DNA from: Actinomycetota bacterium
GTDB taxonomy: Bacteria; Actinomycetota; Actinomycetes; Mycobacteriales; Mycobacteriaceae
Length of the DNA: 64,000 nucleotides
Assembly (NCBI GenBank): GCA_018268465.1
Contig: JAFDWN010000018.1
Location: forward strand, 58,086-122,085
Direction: 5' to 3'
Made by a program: the position numbers and the translations under genes. Position 1 is the stretch's first letter; the number at the start of each line of letters is the position of its first letter. The notes beneath the pieces were generated by a model that worked only from the letters and a program-made list of their open reading frames with translations, was not told where the DNA came from and made no database searches. Positions 46,300-56,379 of the stretch are shown in pieces.

Positions 46300-49200
46300 T
46301 CAGTCCTCCACGCGGTACTGGAGGATAAGCCCGATGTCTTGCAACACCTCGGTCGGCGACTCGAGGTCATCCGCACGCAACCGCAAGCGCCAAGTCTCGC
46401 CAGGTTCCTTGTCTTGGCCCTGGTAAGACTTGACCTGGGCAACGGCGCCCGGCAGCGCTGGATCCTGCTCCAGGCCCAGCCGGTCGTTGTTTTCGTTCGG
46501 TGCCACGCCAGAGGGCGTCAGATAGAGGTCGAACGGCTCTAGGTCGGCCTCCTTCGGTAGCGCCACCACCTGCACTCCCCCAACCCGTAATCGTTTGCCC
46601 CTGAACACGTACGGGAAGCGGTCGGCGGTCACGGGGAAGGCCTGGACGTGGTCGCCCGTTTCGGCCTCGCTTTGATCGAGGAAGCGGTACCACTCGTTGG
46701 GGAACTCGTGCTTAAGGCTGAACCAGCGGTAAAGCCCGCGACGGTTTTCGGCAAGGGCTGCCTCGTTGACCGACTGCTGCAGCCCGGTCACCACCTGGCT
46801 GCGCAGCGCTTCGCCGCCTTCTCGCGCCGTGTAGCGCAGATGGAGGATGACGTCGGCAATCGTGTCGTAGTCGAAGGGCTGGAATTGCTTTGCCAGCTGG
46901 ATGCGCCAGCGGCTGATCGCGCCGGCGCCTTCGAAAGGCAGGTAGCGCTCGTCACGGAGGCTCAGCTCGAACAGACCGCTGTCGCTCTGCCCATGACTCG
47001 TCGTGATCGATTGGATAGCACCGACATTGTCACGGAAGCGCGGGTCCGCGCCTTCACGGCTACGGGCATAGCCGTGAGAACTACTGGCCGGGGTAATGCG
47101 GATCGTGTTGCGCAGCAAGGTCAGTGTGCAGAACACACCCGTGTGGGGTCCCGTGACGCACGGCATCGTCATGGCTACCGACTTCAGCCGACGCATGTAA
47201 TGCCCTGGGTAGTCGAGGTCGAAGAAGCTCTCGGGGACGTCGAGGTAGCACTCGCCGGTCTCCTTGAGCCGGAGCAGAGCCACCGGGTCGAGGACGGCAA
47301 GAGACACGTTCTTGGTGATCTCGTACTCGCGCCGGTGCTGGTCTAGGTAGGACGCCCCCATACGCCTGATGTCCTGCTCCAGGCGCTCGCCCGCCAGCAG
47401 GCCACGTCGCAGGCTGTCCCAGTAGCCGAACTGGATGAAGTTGGAGTCGTCCAGACCCAGCTCGTAGCGGTAGGCGCGCTCGGCCTGCTTGGCCACGTCG
47501 TAGGCGAGCTGGTAGCTCTGGAAGTACAGGCCCGAGATCTGGCCAACCATCCAGTCATACAGCTCGCGGTTGGTGAACTTGCCGCGCAGCAGCTCGTCGA
47601 CGGCTCGAGCGTTCTCCGTCTGGTGGTCGTGGTTTTCGATCTCACGCTCGGCGATCTGCAACCGGATAGCCGCCGCCTCGATCTGCTTCTGGATCTGGTC
47701 CAGCTCCAGGCTCGCCAGCTTTTCCTGCTGCCTCCATTCGTCCGATCGGCGCTTGAAGCCGCCCTCGATCGATGCCCTGGTGGCCATGTGGTTGTAGAGG
47801 GCGGACATGAGCGCAAAGCCGCGGCTCGCAACCTGCACGGCAGTGCTCATCTGCTGGCCACCGAAAGTGACACCCACCCGCGGGCTTCCGAAGGCGCCGG
47901 CAATGCCGATGTCGGCGTCCGGAATGAGGGCAAGCGCCCCCGCCAAAATCTCAATGCCTTGCCCGATCGTCTGGAGGGTGACGGCGGTCTGGAGATTAGC
48001 CAGGTGCTGACGCTCCTCGTCAATGCGATCCTCGATGTCACGGTAGTAGTCGCGGCGGGCTTCAGTCACCTTCCTCGCGTCGTTGAGGCTGTCGAGGTTC
48101 ACGCTCGCCTCATCCCGCTGACGCAGCCGTACCTCGCGGACCTTTTCGAGCAGGCTGATTTCGTTGCTGGAACGCAGCAGCGCAATGTCCTCAGCATCGC
48201 GCTTTTCGAGCGCCGCCAGCAAGACCTGGCCGAACGATTTGACCTCGGCCGTCAACTCGCCAGCCTTACGGACCATGACCTCGAAGCGATAGTTGGGTAG
48301 CGGCGCATTGACATCGCTGAGCACGCTGCTCAAGTCCACGCCAGCGGCGGCCGCTCGGACGAGCAGACCCGGATCGATGGGTGGTTCGAAGAGGGCCAGC
48401 TGCCGGACCACACCCTCGATGTTCATGCAGTTGCGCAACTTGAACAGCCGGTCGGCGACGGTGTCCCAGTAGCCGAGGAGCTTGTCGTTCTCGGTGACGC
48501 AGAAGTAGGGCAGCGACGGCCAGGAGATCGGCGGTCGGTCGGCAGCCGGGGGGGCCACTTTGGTCCTGGGAGTCGCGACGAAGTTCTCGACTTGGACCAG
48601 GCGATCGGAGAAATCGGCCAGCTTGGGGTCCAGGGAGTTGTAGGTCTGGACCATCGGCTCCTGCCGCCTTGGAATGATGACCGGACGCCGCCCGAGGATT
48701 TCGGCGGCCAGTACATACAGCTGCGTCGCTTCGTTAAGCGACTCGATGGTGTCGCGGCGGAAGAGTTGGTCGCCCCATGCGATCAGGTTGTCGATGTACT
48801 TCATCACCACCGTGCGCTGGTAAGCCGTCGTTCGCAACCGGGCTACCAAATGCGGGTTGAACGGATGTGACCGCCACTCCTCGACCTGCTTCTCCAACTC
48901 CGGGTCGGGGAGATCGTCGGCCAGTCGGCGCAGCAGAATTTGGATCTGCTGATCCTGGTAGTCGTCGGCGGTGGTCTCGTAGAACGGACGCGTGCGCCAG
49001 TATTTCCGCGGTACGTCGACCGCGGAAGTGTCAGTCGGGTCGAAGATGTAGTGATACCACCGCTGCGCCTCTTCGAACTGCTGATTCTGGCTCAGCTTGC
49101 GGGCGATCGACAGCGGGACGTGGAAGAACAGCTCCCAGTTGTACTGGCTGTACGCTCCCGTGTAAGAGAAGTCGACATCGTCACGCGGGTAGATGTCCCG

Positions 49201-52200
49201 GCCGATCGAGTCGTATCGGGACACCAGGTCTGTCGGCCCGTAGCGTCCGGCGAAGAACTCGCTCGACAGCAGCTGCTGGTCCCGGGTCAGCAGCCCCGGG
49301 ATGCCGTCGCGGTTGAGACCCTTGATGAACTCGATGACGTACGGGTGATAGAAGCTGTCGAACCGGTAGCGGCGCTCTCGGCGCGTAGTGGAGATCACCG
49401 GACTAGGCAAGTTCCATTTCGGATCGAGGATACCCGCAACTTCCCTGCTAATGGCCCCGATATGGGGCTGTGGCGGACTCCCCCCCTGAGATCCCGTGAC
49501 CCGCATGACGTTTGTGGCCAGCATGCGAGCACGCGCAGGTCCACGGCGGGGTATCGCCATTGTCCCGACATCTAGAGCTGCGGCGGAGACCTCGTCGAGC
49601 CTCAACGGCTCCACGTAGTACACGCGCCGGGTGGCGTCGATCGTCGCGGGCGTGACGAAAGTCGGGTTGCGCAAGGTGCCCTTCGAGAAGACGACCCCGG
49701 CGGGGCTGACGAAGAACGTCTTGGTGTCGTCCTGAAAAAACAGCGGACGCTGCCCGGTCACCGAAGCGTCCTGGTGCGGGTACAGCACCTCGAAGGGCGT
49801 CCACCCCGGGCTCCATGTCAGTGCAACGCCATCTTCGCCGGTGGTTGGGCTTTTGGGCAGATACAGACCAATGGAGTCTGTCTCGGCGAACGTCATGCCG
49901 TACGGAGCCGTGCCACGGATTGCGTTGACCCGTCGCGTCCGGGCATCTCGGGCGACCACCTCACCGCCGTGGCCGGTGAAGTGGAAAACGCCCCCTTTCC
50001 AACCCTCACGGATGATGGGGGCAAAGTAGGCGTAGGGCTGCTCCACCCGGTAGGAGGCGAAGAAATGGATGTCGAGCCCCGGGTCGTGCGGCACGGCATA
50101 AAAGAAGTGCTGGCGACGGTTGAGCACCATGTCGACATTCTGGGGAGGGGTGGAGCGGTGCTTCACTGTCGAGAGCCGCTTGGGCAGCCACTTCTTGCCT
50201 TTGCGTTCGCTCCAGGCCAGTTGGATCTCCCAGTAATGGGTCGCCTCTTGCGCGGTAGGTCTCCCTCTCAAACCTCCGTCTGTGGTCGCGTTGAACACGA
50301 ACTCCTGGTCCTTCGGCTTTTCAGCCTTCTCGACGAAGATCGGCCAGAATAGGTAGAGTCGGCGGTTCCAGACCACCGGGATGAGGTGGTCGCCCTCGAT
50401 GTCGAGGTCGACCTTCTCCCACGCCGTCCACCGGCTGGCGTCGACGTACCGCCGGTAAAAATAGGCGTGTGGCTGCTGGCTGGTGCGGCCAAAGACATGC
50501 AGGACGTCGGTCTGCGCTTGTTGCTCGTGGTACATGCCGACAATCTCAAGCCGCGCGACCTGGTCGAGTTTCTCAAGGTAGTGGAGCAAGGCGTCTTCGG
50601 CGGTCTCGCTGTTGACTTCGTCCTGCAACAGCTCGTTCTCAAGCTCGCTGAAGAAGGGCGTCTTATCGTCCCGAAGCTCCGGCTCGATCCAGTTCTCCGG
50701 GTAGAGGAATATCTTCCGGTTGGCCTCCCACACCCGGTAATTCTTCATCCAGTCCCAGTCCCGCCACCGCAGATCTTGTTCCTCGTTGACCCAGACTTCC
50801 GGTTCTAGGTTGAGCAGGCACCGCTGCACAAACAGCTGCACCGAACTAATCGCCTGCTTGAGCCGCGAAGTGCGCATGCAGGCGCTCATCTCGACGTCGA
50901 TCAGGAAATACTCGTAGAGGTCCTCGCGGGTCCGCCACACCCGGCCGTGAGCGGGATCGGGACGCGCGAGCAGGTACGCGACGAGCGCCGAACGCTGCCG
51001 CTCGCGCAGCCCGTCGCGGACAGGCGCCGCTATCTCGGACCAGGTGTCGTCGTCGTGCTTGGCCTTTGCGGCCTGCACGATCCCGGTGGCGTCGGCGCCG
51101 TCGAGGTCCGGCTTGGTCATCTCGATCGCACGCACGGCCGAGACCCCGAGTCGACTTAGGGCAATGAAGCAGTCCCGCAGCCGCAGAAGCGCCGACTCAT
51201 GCAGATAGGTCGCCGGCATACTGAGAGAGAAGTCGCCTGTGGACCCGGACACCTGCAACCGACCCGCCAGTGTCTCCAGGTCCTGCCGGTCCCATCGACC
51301 GCGCACGGCGATGTGGTCGAGCACACGGGCAAGTGTGGCCCCTGGCGCCGCGGCAAGGTCAAAGATCTCAGACACCGTCGCCTCCCGCCCGGGAAGCGTG
51401 TCGCGCAACGCAGCGAGGTCCGCAAGGCGCTCCCAGTCCTGAAACCGCGCCGTTGAAGTATCGGGCCGCAAGGGCAGGCCACTCAGGTCCAGCCACCCGG
51501 CGGTGGGCCCGTATGCTTGCAGCCAGCCCAGAAACGTCGGCGTGATCTTGAACCGCGAGATGACCATCGCCGCCTTGTGTAGCAGTAGGAAGGTGTCGAA
51601 CTGGGCTTCGAACGCCGCTCGAGTCAGCGGGATGGCGAGGTTGCTCTCCCTGAAAACTGGCGCCAGCAGTTCGTCGATTGCCGTATTGGCCGGATTGGAG
51701 GGCGACCGTACCTGTCGGGTCAGCAACTCGTCGGTCACGCGGGCGTCGAGCCGGAAGGCCTCGGTGATCTTTTGCTTGACCAGGCTGGCGCTCAACCTCG
51801 AAACCAGGCTGGGCAGCAACTTCGTCAGTATCCGTTCGAATCGCTGCTCCGGGGTGCGCTGGTCTTCAGCGGTAGGCGCGTCGAAGAGCCAAGCCGCGTC
51901 TGCTGGCGTGAGGAGGGTGTTCGACGGCTCGGGGACGTAGGTCGCCGGCCCGGCGAACAGGTCGTCGACCGCGGTCCGGAACGCGGGATCCGTCGACAGG
52001 CTCAGCAGCTGCGACCGCTCCGTCTCCAGCATCATCCCGGCGTAGCTCAGCAGCCCGTTCCTGGTGTCATAGTAAAAGCGGCCGCGCAGTGCTGCCGGGA
52101 TCCGCAGGCCCGCCGGGAGCGACGCCAGCGGCGTCGAGAAGGTCGGCAGCTCCAAGGCGGACAGCCGCTCGGCCACGAAGGCACGCGGCGCCCGAGCCAG

Positions 52201-55200
52201 GGCCCGCACCGCCTCCTGGTAGGCGGTTTCAGAAGAAGCATCGAGCAGGCTGGTCTGCTCGGGCACGGTCATGGGCCCGGTGAAGGTTAGCCGCTTCGCG
52301 TCGGCGTCGAAGGCTATCCTGCCTCGCAGCGGTGCCGGGAAAGTGAGTCCGTTGGGCAGCGCGTCAAGCGGCGCCTCATAGATGACACTGCCCCGCATCG
52401 TGGCGATCACCAGCTCAATGAGCCCGGCCGGCATTGTGAGCAGGCCTAACTTCTTCCGTGTCAGATCGCCGCTGGGATCGTCCCCAAGCGTGTTCTCCTG
52501 CTCGACCCTCTGCAGGTTCGTGCGGATGTCATCCAGAACCAGCGCGACGGTCGCGTCGTCTGGAGCGACAGACTCGGCCTCGTCAATGCGGTGCTGCAGA
52601 ATGTAGGCAAGCTCCTGGACGCCGAACCCACTGGCATCGATCTTGTCGATCACCTTGACTAGGCGCAGCGTCTCCTCGGTGCGTGTCGGATCGAATGGGT
52701 CGATACCTATCAGCGCCTTGATCATGAGCAGGCGTCGCACCGGTAACTGCAGGCCGCGGGATAGCACGACCACGCGGTAAAGCCGTGTCAGGTTAGCTAG
52801 GTTGAGGGCGTCGCTGCCATGCAACTCCTGGCGACGCAGCTCGGCCAGCTCGACGTCGCTGATCCTTAGCGCGGCCAGAATGACGGACGCGTGGGTGCTG
52901 ATCAGCGCAGCTGCCGGGTCTGCGGCGACAATCGCCAACTCGTTACCGTCCAGCGCGAAGGCAGCGTCGACGGGCCGCAGGACCGATGGGTTCTCGAACA
53001 GCCGGGAGTACAGCGATTCAGCTTCCTCGGCGTTGTCCGACCGGCCGGAGCGCGGCCGAGTGCCGCTCGTGCCGATCGGTCCCCATAGTGTGAGCAGCTG
53101 CTCGATCGGCAGGTCTAACTCAGCCCGAAGTCGCTGCAGGTGTGAAAGCTGCAGTAGGAAGGCCGGACTCAGGCGTTGGTTGATGTCCCCGGTGCCGCCC
53201 AGCGCGGTAACAGCCCGGTCTAGATCGACCATGGTCCAGCCGAGGGTTCGCCACAGCCGCAGGAACTGCTGCAGGCGTCGCATGAAAGCCTCGGCGGCGG
53301 CCGAGTCGTCCAGCCCGGACAGGATCAGCTTGGTTGTGTCACACGACGCGGGGTCGTTGGGGTCGCCTGACACGATGCTCACCGCCCAGCCCGGGTTGAC
53401 GAAGCTGGTATCGAGTGCCCACTCCAGCTCCTCGTAGCTGAGGCCGGCCCGGTCCAGCAGCAGGCGCACCCGCACCAGCACCTCCAGCCAGCCCGCATCG
53501 ACCAGCACGCGCGGGTCGTTGAAGCTAGGCACCGGGTTTCCGGTCTGGCGCAGGCCCCACAGCTCCCAGGTTGTGCTGGGCGTGGCCAATGTGTCCGTGA
53601 TCAGTCGCCACTCGAATGTGGTCAGTCCCAGGTGTTCGGCGGCAACAGCGTGGTCGATGAGCGCCGCTGAGTCACCCTGTGGGTAGAACGTGCGCATCAG
53701 CCCTTCGCGCGGCGCGCCAAGGTGGCCGAGGAACGCGGAGGCCTGGGCATGCCAAAGGTTGAAGGGCAGCGTAAGAGGGTAAACGCCCTGCGACAAAGTG
53801 GTGTAGGCGTCGCGGTTGAGATGCTGCGGATTCGCCGCCAATTCTTCTGTCGGTCCGGAGGTCTGGCGGCAACGCGAAATCACCAGCAGGGCTCCCGACT
53901 GATTCTTCTCGAGGGAGAACAGCAGCGTGTGGTCGGTCACGAACCAGCTGAGCTGGGGCTGCACCTCTACTACCGTGGCGTCCGTGTCGAGGGTGATGTC
54001 GTGTGCCTTCAGCGCTGCCTTCAGGGTCTCCGAGGCCGGACCGGAGACGAGGTCGGCCGCGACCTCGGGTGGCAGTTCGACCTGGCCGAAGGGTGCGACG
54101 GCGTCCTCAAGGACCTCGTTCACCAAGTCGATGTAGGGCACAGGGGTCGTCGTGTTATCACAGGTCAACTCGATCTCGCCCAGGTCGGGGCGGCGCTCGA
54201 ACAGCACGTCCTTGACTGTGCGGCCAGCCGTCCTGGCGTTGCGCTCCTTCAGGAACGCCAGCATCTCCGCCAGGTAGGCGGCCGGACTGTGCACCGAGCG
54301 GCAGTGCTGGCATGCACAGAGGTCGAGCGACCCGAACAGCGTCTCCCAATCCGGTACCCCTTCGACGGCCGGCCGGTGCCAGGGCAACACGTGCATCCCG
54401 AGCCCGTTGATTGCGGGGCTGTGGTTCGCGAACAGGTTGAGCGCCGCGGCCGCGACATGCTCTGCCCGTGCGTACATTTGGCGTGCCGATTCCTCGTCCA
54501 ACGTGTCGGCGACACGCTCTCGGAAGGCCGGCTCGCCCATACGAGCAATCATGAAAGCCGAGTCGAGGCCCTTGTCGAGCACCGGAAGCACCTGGTCGGG
54601 ACTGGGCGCCAGCCGCGCCACCCGCTGGGAGCTCTTCAAACTCGTGAGCAGGACGGCCGGGTCCTCGACGCCTGCCAGCAGCGACGGGTTGTCGGCGAGG
54701 TGCTTCTCGATGTGCGATTGAGCTAGCTCAAAGCCGCTGTCGCTGCGCAGCACGTTGCCGAAGAACGCCCGCAGATCCGCCCGTTCAGGAGCCGCATCCT
54801 GCTGGAAGCGGTGAGCAACGACCTCGGTGGGGAAGGTGTCCTCAATCAGCTTGGTCATGGTCGAGGCATAGTTGCGGATCCTCGCGTCCTCGTCGTCGCC
54901 GGGGATATCGGGCGGCACAGCGTCAGCTTCCGGAACCTGGCGGATGATCTGCTCCCATCCGCCGGCGTTCAGCCGCGCGAGGTCCCGGACCGACCGGAAT
55001 TGACCCGTCTCGCCCATACCTTGCAGTTGCGCCACCAATGGCAGGTGCCCGCCAGTTAACGCGCCGAGCTGCAATGTCACCTGCAGCTTGGCGACGTCAT
55101 CGCCCAGCTCGGGCGTCTTTGCCACCGCCTGCCAGAACTGCTGCGGCGTTCCCTCGTGGCTGACGTAGGCTTCCAGGAAGCGCGCTTGCTTGTCGGGGTC

Positions 55201-56298
55201 CGGCACCACTGTCGCCAGCAGTTGCCCCAGCGATGCCCTGTCGCTCTCCCGTGGTGGCTCGAAGGCTTGTGCGACGATCAAGCTCTTGAGTCGGGCCAGA
55301 ATGTCATCGAGTGCGTCGACGAGACGTCCAGGGATGATGTGCTCATCGAGCGCTAGCTCCAGCGTTTGCCGCTGCAACGCCTGACCCTGCGCCAGCAGTT
55401 CGGGCAGCGTCAGCGGCAGCCCCTGGCGTGCGAAGCCGTAAAGCGCTTCAGGCGGCAGGTCCGTGGTCACCGCCAATCGATGCGCCCAGACCATGTAGGC
55501 GATGCGACGCGGGTCCAGGTTGGCCTGGCCGGCGAGGAAGGTGATGTCCTGATTTTCGGCGTCCTCGCTCAGCTCGGTGAGCGGACGGCCGGCGAGAAGG
55601 GGCAGCAGCTCGGCCATCAGCTGCTCATACTCGGACCAGGCGTGCGCGAGGCCGGCATCGATCTCGAGCTTAACCTTCTCGATTGGCTGGGCGCCGTAGA
55701 CGATCGGTGATTCATAGATCGGCTTCTCGGCGGCACTGGTCTCGCGTAGGTCGAACACCCGCAGAAGCAGGTCTGCGTACTGTTTCTCGGGTCGGCTGAA
55801 CTGGGAGGCGCTGTACCTGATCTCGTAGCGGCCTTCCTGGTCGCTAATGCTCTCGCCCAGGAAGTCCTCGTGGCGTAGGTCGACGTTGAAAGCCCGCACC
55901 GTCATGCCCTCGATGAGCAGCCCCTCCTTATAGACGACGAGGCCTCGCACCAACAGATCGCCGGCAACGTCGCCGGTTGGTACCGGCCTGCTGGGCTCGT
56001 TTACCGCCCCGCGAGGCACTGTGATCGTGGTCGGGTCGGCGGCGCGGCGGATCTCCGACGCCTCGCCGGGTTGCCGTGGTGTGGCGCCGATAACCTCGTG
56101 GGTCGCCGCGTCGACCACGCCGTGGCCTTGCAGCCCGTGTTGCAGCTGGACCCGCCGCACCACCTCCCGAGTGGCAGGACCGAAGAAGGCCCGCGACGTC
56201 TCGGATGTGGGCAACTCGTAACCTTGCCGACGCAGTCGGTCGTGGAGGCTTCCTACCTCCTCCCCGACCGCTCCGACCGACAGGTTCCTGCCGTTCAT
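46300..56298 (-). CDS. Tc toxin subunit A (TcA), with N-terminal peptidoglycan-binding-like domain
   Basis: A 3332-residue pore-forming toxin subunit. Residues 5-75 resemble a peptidoglycan-binding-1 domain (GSLHDRLRRQGYELP, FFGPATREVVRRVQLQHGL). A transthyretin-like beta domain follows (IEGMTVRAFNVDLRHEDFLG). A VRP1-type helical region carries LDLCACQHCRSVHSPAAYLA. The neuraminidase-like region lies at about 1930-2000 (DVLHVFGRTSQQPHAYFY, NRRLYLFWPIF). A hydrophobic pore-forming segment (IEILAGALALIPDADIGIAG) precedes long helices, and the C-terminal TcB-binding domain occupies about 3000-3280. I start at the ATG at 56298 with AGGAG 7 bases upstream, since a GTG at 56313 would include the ribosome site. 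It should form the pentameric injection channel for the TcB-TcC cocoon. Confidence 0.92.
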   Translation of the reverse strand: MNGRNLSVGAVGEEVGSLHDRLRRQGYELPTSETSRAFFGPATREVVRRVQLQHGLQGHGVVDAATHEVIGATPRQPGEASEIRRAADPTTITVPRGAVNEPSRPVPTGDVAGDLLVRGLVVYKEGLLIEGMTVRAFNVDLRHEDFLGESISDQEGRYEIRYSASQFSRPEKQYADLLLRVFDLRETSAAEKPIYESPIVYGAQPIEKVKLEIDAGLAHAWSEYEQLMAELLPLLAGRPLTELSEDAENQDITFLAGQANLDPRRIAYMVWAHRLAVTTDLPPEALYGFARQGLPLTLPELLAQGQALQRQTLELALDEHIIPGRLVDALDDILARLKSLIVAQAFEPPRESDRASLGQLLATVVPDPDKQARFLEAYVSHEGTPQQFWQAVAKTPELGDDVAKLQVTLQLGALTGGHLPLVAQLQGMGETGQFRSVRDLARLNAGGWEQIIRQVPEADAVPPDIPGDDEDARIRNYASTMTKLIEDTFPTEVVAHRFQQDAAPERADLRAFFGNVLRSDSGFELAQSHIEKHLADNPSLLAGVEDPAVLLTSLKSSQRVARLAPSPDQVLPVLDKGLDSAFMIARMGEPAFRERVADTLDEESARQMYARAEHVAAAALNLFANHSPAINGLGMHVLPWHRPAVEGVPDWETLFGSLDLCACQHCRSVHSPAAYLAEMLAFLKERNARTAGRTVKDVLFERRPDLGEIELTCDNTTTPVPYIDLVNEVLEDAVAPFGQVELPPEVAADLVSGPASETLKAALKAHDITLDTDATVVEVQPQLSWFVTDHTLLFSLEKNQSGALLVISRCRQTSGPTEELAANPQHLNRDAYTTLSQGVYPLTLPFNLWHAQASAFLGHLGAPREGLMRTFYPQGDSAALIDHAVAAEHLGLTTFEWRLITDTLATPSTTWELWGLRQTGNPVPSFNDPRVLVDAGWLEVLVRVRLLLDRAGLSYEELEWALDTSFVNPGWAVSIVSGDPNDPASCDTTKLILSGLDDSAAAEAFMRRLQQFLRLWRTLGWTMVDLDRAVTALGGTGDINQRLSPAFLLQLSHLQRLRAELDLPIEQLLTLWGPIGTSGTRPRSGRSDNAEEAESLYSRLFENPSVLRPVDAAFALDGNELAIVAADPAAALISTHASVILAALRISDVELAELRRQELHGSDALNLANLTRLYRVVVLSRGLQLPVRRLLMIKALIGIDPFDPTRTEETLRLVKVIDKIDASGFGVQELAYILQHRIDEAESVAPDDATVALVLDDIRTNLQRVEQENTLGDDPSGDLTRKKLGLLTMPAGLIELVIATMRGSVIYEAPLDALPNGLTFPAPLRGRIAFDADAKRLTFTGPMTVPEQTSLLDASSETAYQEAVRALARAPRAFVAERLSALELPTFSTPLASLPAGLRIPAALRGRFYYDTRNGLLSYAGMMLETERSQLLSLSTDPAFRTAVDDLFAGPATYVPEPSNTLLTPADAAWLFDAPTAEDQRTPEQRFERILTKLLPSLVSRLSASLVKQKITEAFRLDARVTDELLTRQVRSPSNPANTAIDELLAPVFRESNLAIPLTRAAFEAQFDTFLLLHKAAMVISRFKITPTFLGWLQAYGPTAGWLDLSGLPLRPDTSTARFQDWERLADLAALRDTLPGREATVSEIFDLAAAPGATLARVLDHIAVRGRWDRQDLETLAGRLQVSGSTGDFSLSMPATYLHESALLRLRDCFIALSRLGVSAVRAIEMTKPDLDGADATGIVQAAKAKHDDDTWSEIAAPVRDGLRERQRSALVAYLLARPDPAHGRVWRTREDLYEYFLIDVEMSACMRTSRLKQAISSVQLFVQRCLLNLEPEVWVNEEQDLRWRDWDWMKNYRVWEANRKIFLYPENWIEPELRDDKTPFFSELENELLQDEVNSETAEDALLHYLEKLDQVARLEIVGMYHEQQAQTDVLHVFGRTSQQPHAYFYRRYVDASRWTAWEKVDLDIEGDHLIPVVWNRRLYLFWPIFVEKAEKPKDQEFVFNATTDGGLRGRPTAQEATHYWEIQLAWSERKGKKWLPKRLSTVKHRSTPPQNVDMVLNRRQHFFYAVPHDPGLDIHFFASYRVEQPYAYFAPIIREGWKGGVFHFTGHGGEVVARDARTRRVNAIRGTAPYGMTFAETDSIGLYLPKSPTTGEDGVALTWSPGWTPFEVLYPHQDASVTGQRPLFFQDDTKTFFVSPAGVVFSKGTLRNPTFVTPATIDATRRVYYVEPLRLDEVSAAALDVGTMAIPRRGPARARMLATNVMRVTGSQGGSPPQPHIGAISREVAGILDPKWNLPSPVISTTRRERRYRFDSFYHPYVIEFIKGLNRDGIPGLLTRDQQLLSSEFFAGRYGPTDLVSRYDSIGRDIYPRDDVDFSYTGAYSQYNWELFFHVPLSIARKLSQNQQFEEAQRWYHYIFDPTDTSAVDVPRKYWRTRPFYETTADDYQDQQIQILLRRLADDLPDPELEKQVEEWRSHPFNPHLVARLRTTAYQRTVVMKYIDNLIAWGDQLFRRDTIESLNEATQLYVLAAEILGRRPVIIPRRQEPMVQTYNSLDPKLADFSDRLVQVENFVATPRTKVAPPAADRPPISWPSLPYFCVTENDKLLGYWDTVADRLFKLRNCMNIEGVVRQLALFEPPIDPGLLVRAAAAGVDLSSVLSDVNAPLPNYRFEVMVRKAGELTAEVKSFGQVLLAALEKRDAEDIALLRSSNEISLLEKVREVRLRQRDEASVNLDSLNDARKVTEARRDYYRDIEDRIDEERQHLANLQTAVTLQTIGQGIEILAGALALIPDADIGIAGAFGSPRVGVTFGGQQMSTAVQVASRGFALMSALYNHMATRASIEGGFKRRSDEWRQQEKLASLELDQIQKQIEAAAIRLQIAEREIENHDHQTENARAVDELLRGKFTNRELYDWMVGQISGLYFQSYQLAYDVAKQAERAYRYELGLDDSNFIQFGYWDSLRRGLLAGERLEQDIRRMGASYLDQHRREYEITKNVSLAVLDPVALLRLKETGECYLDVPESFFDLDYPGHYMRRLKSVAMTMPCVTGPHTGVFCTLTLLRNTIRITPASSSHGYARSREGADPRFRDNVGAIQSITTSHGQSDSGLFELSLRDERYLPFEGAGAISRWRIQLAKQFQPFDYDTIADVILHLRYTAREGGEALRSQVVTGLQQSVNEAALAENRRGLYRWFSLKHEFPNEWYRFLDQSEAETGDHVQAFPVTADRFPYVFRGKRLRVGGVQVVALPKEADLEPFDLYLTPSGVAPNENNDRLGLEQDPALPGAVAQVKSYQGQDKEPGETWRLRLRADDLESPTEVLQDIGLILQYRVED

Positions 56299-56379
56299 GG
56301 CGTTTCTCCTCACCGCGACGGACCCCTGCGTAGCACATGCGCTGATTCCCCCGCCACGCGAATGTGGGGCTGGCCGTTC

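Noticed and set aside
53722-54726. 334-codon plus-strand frame inside the TcA gene
   Set aside because: It is complementary to conserved TcA sequence and has no motif or ribosome site.
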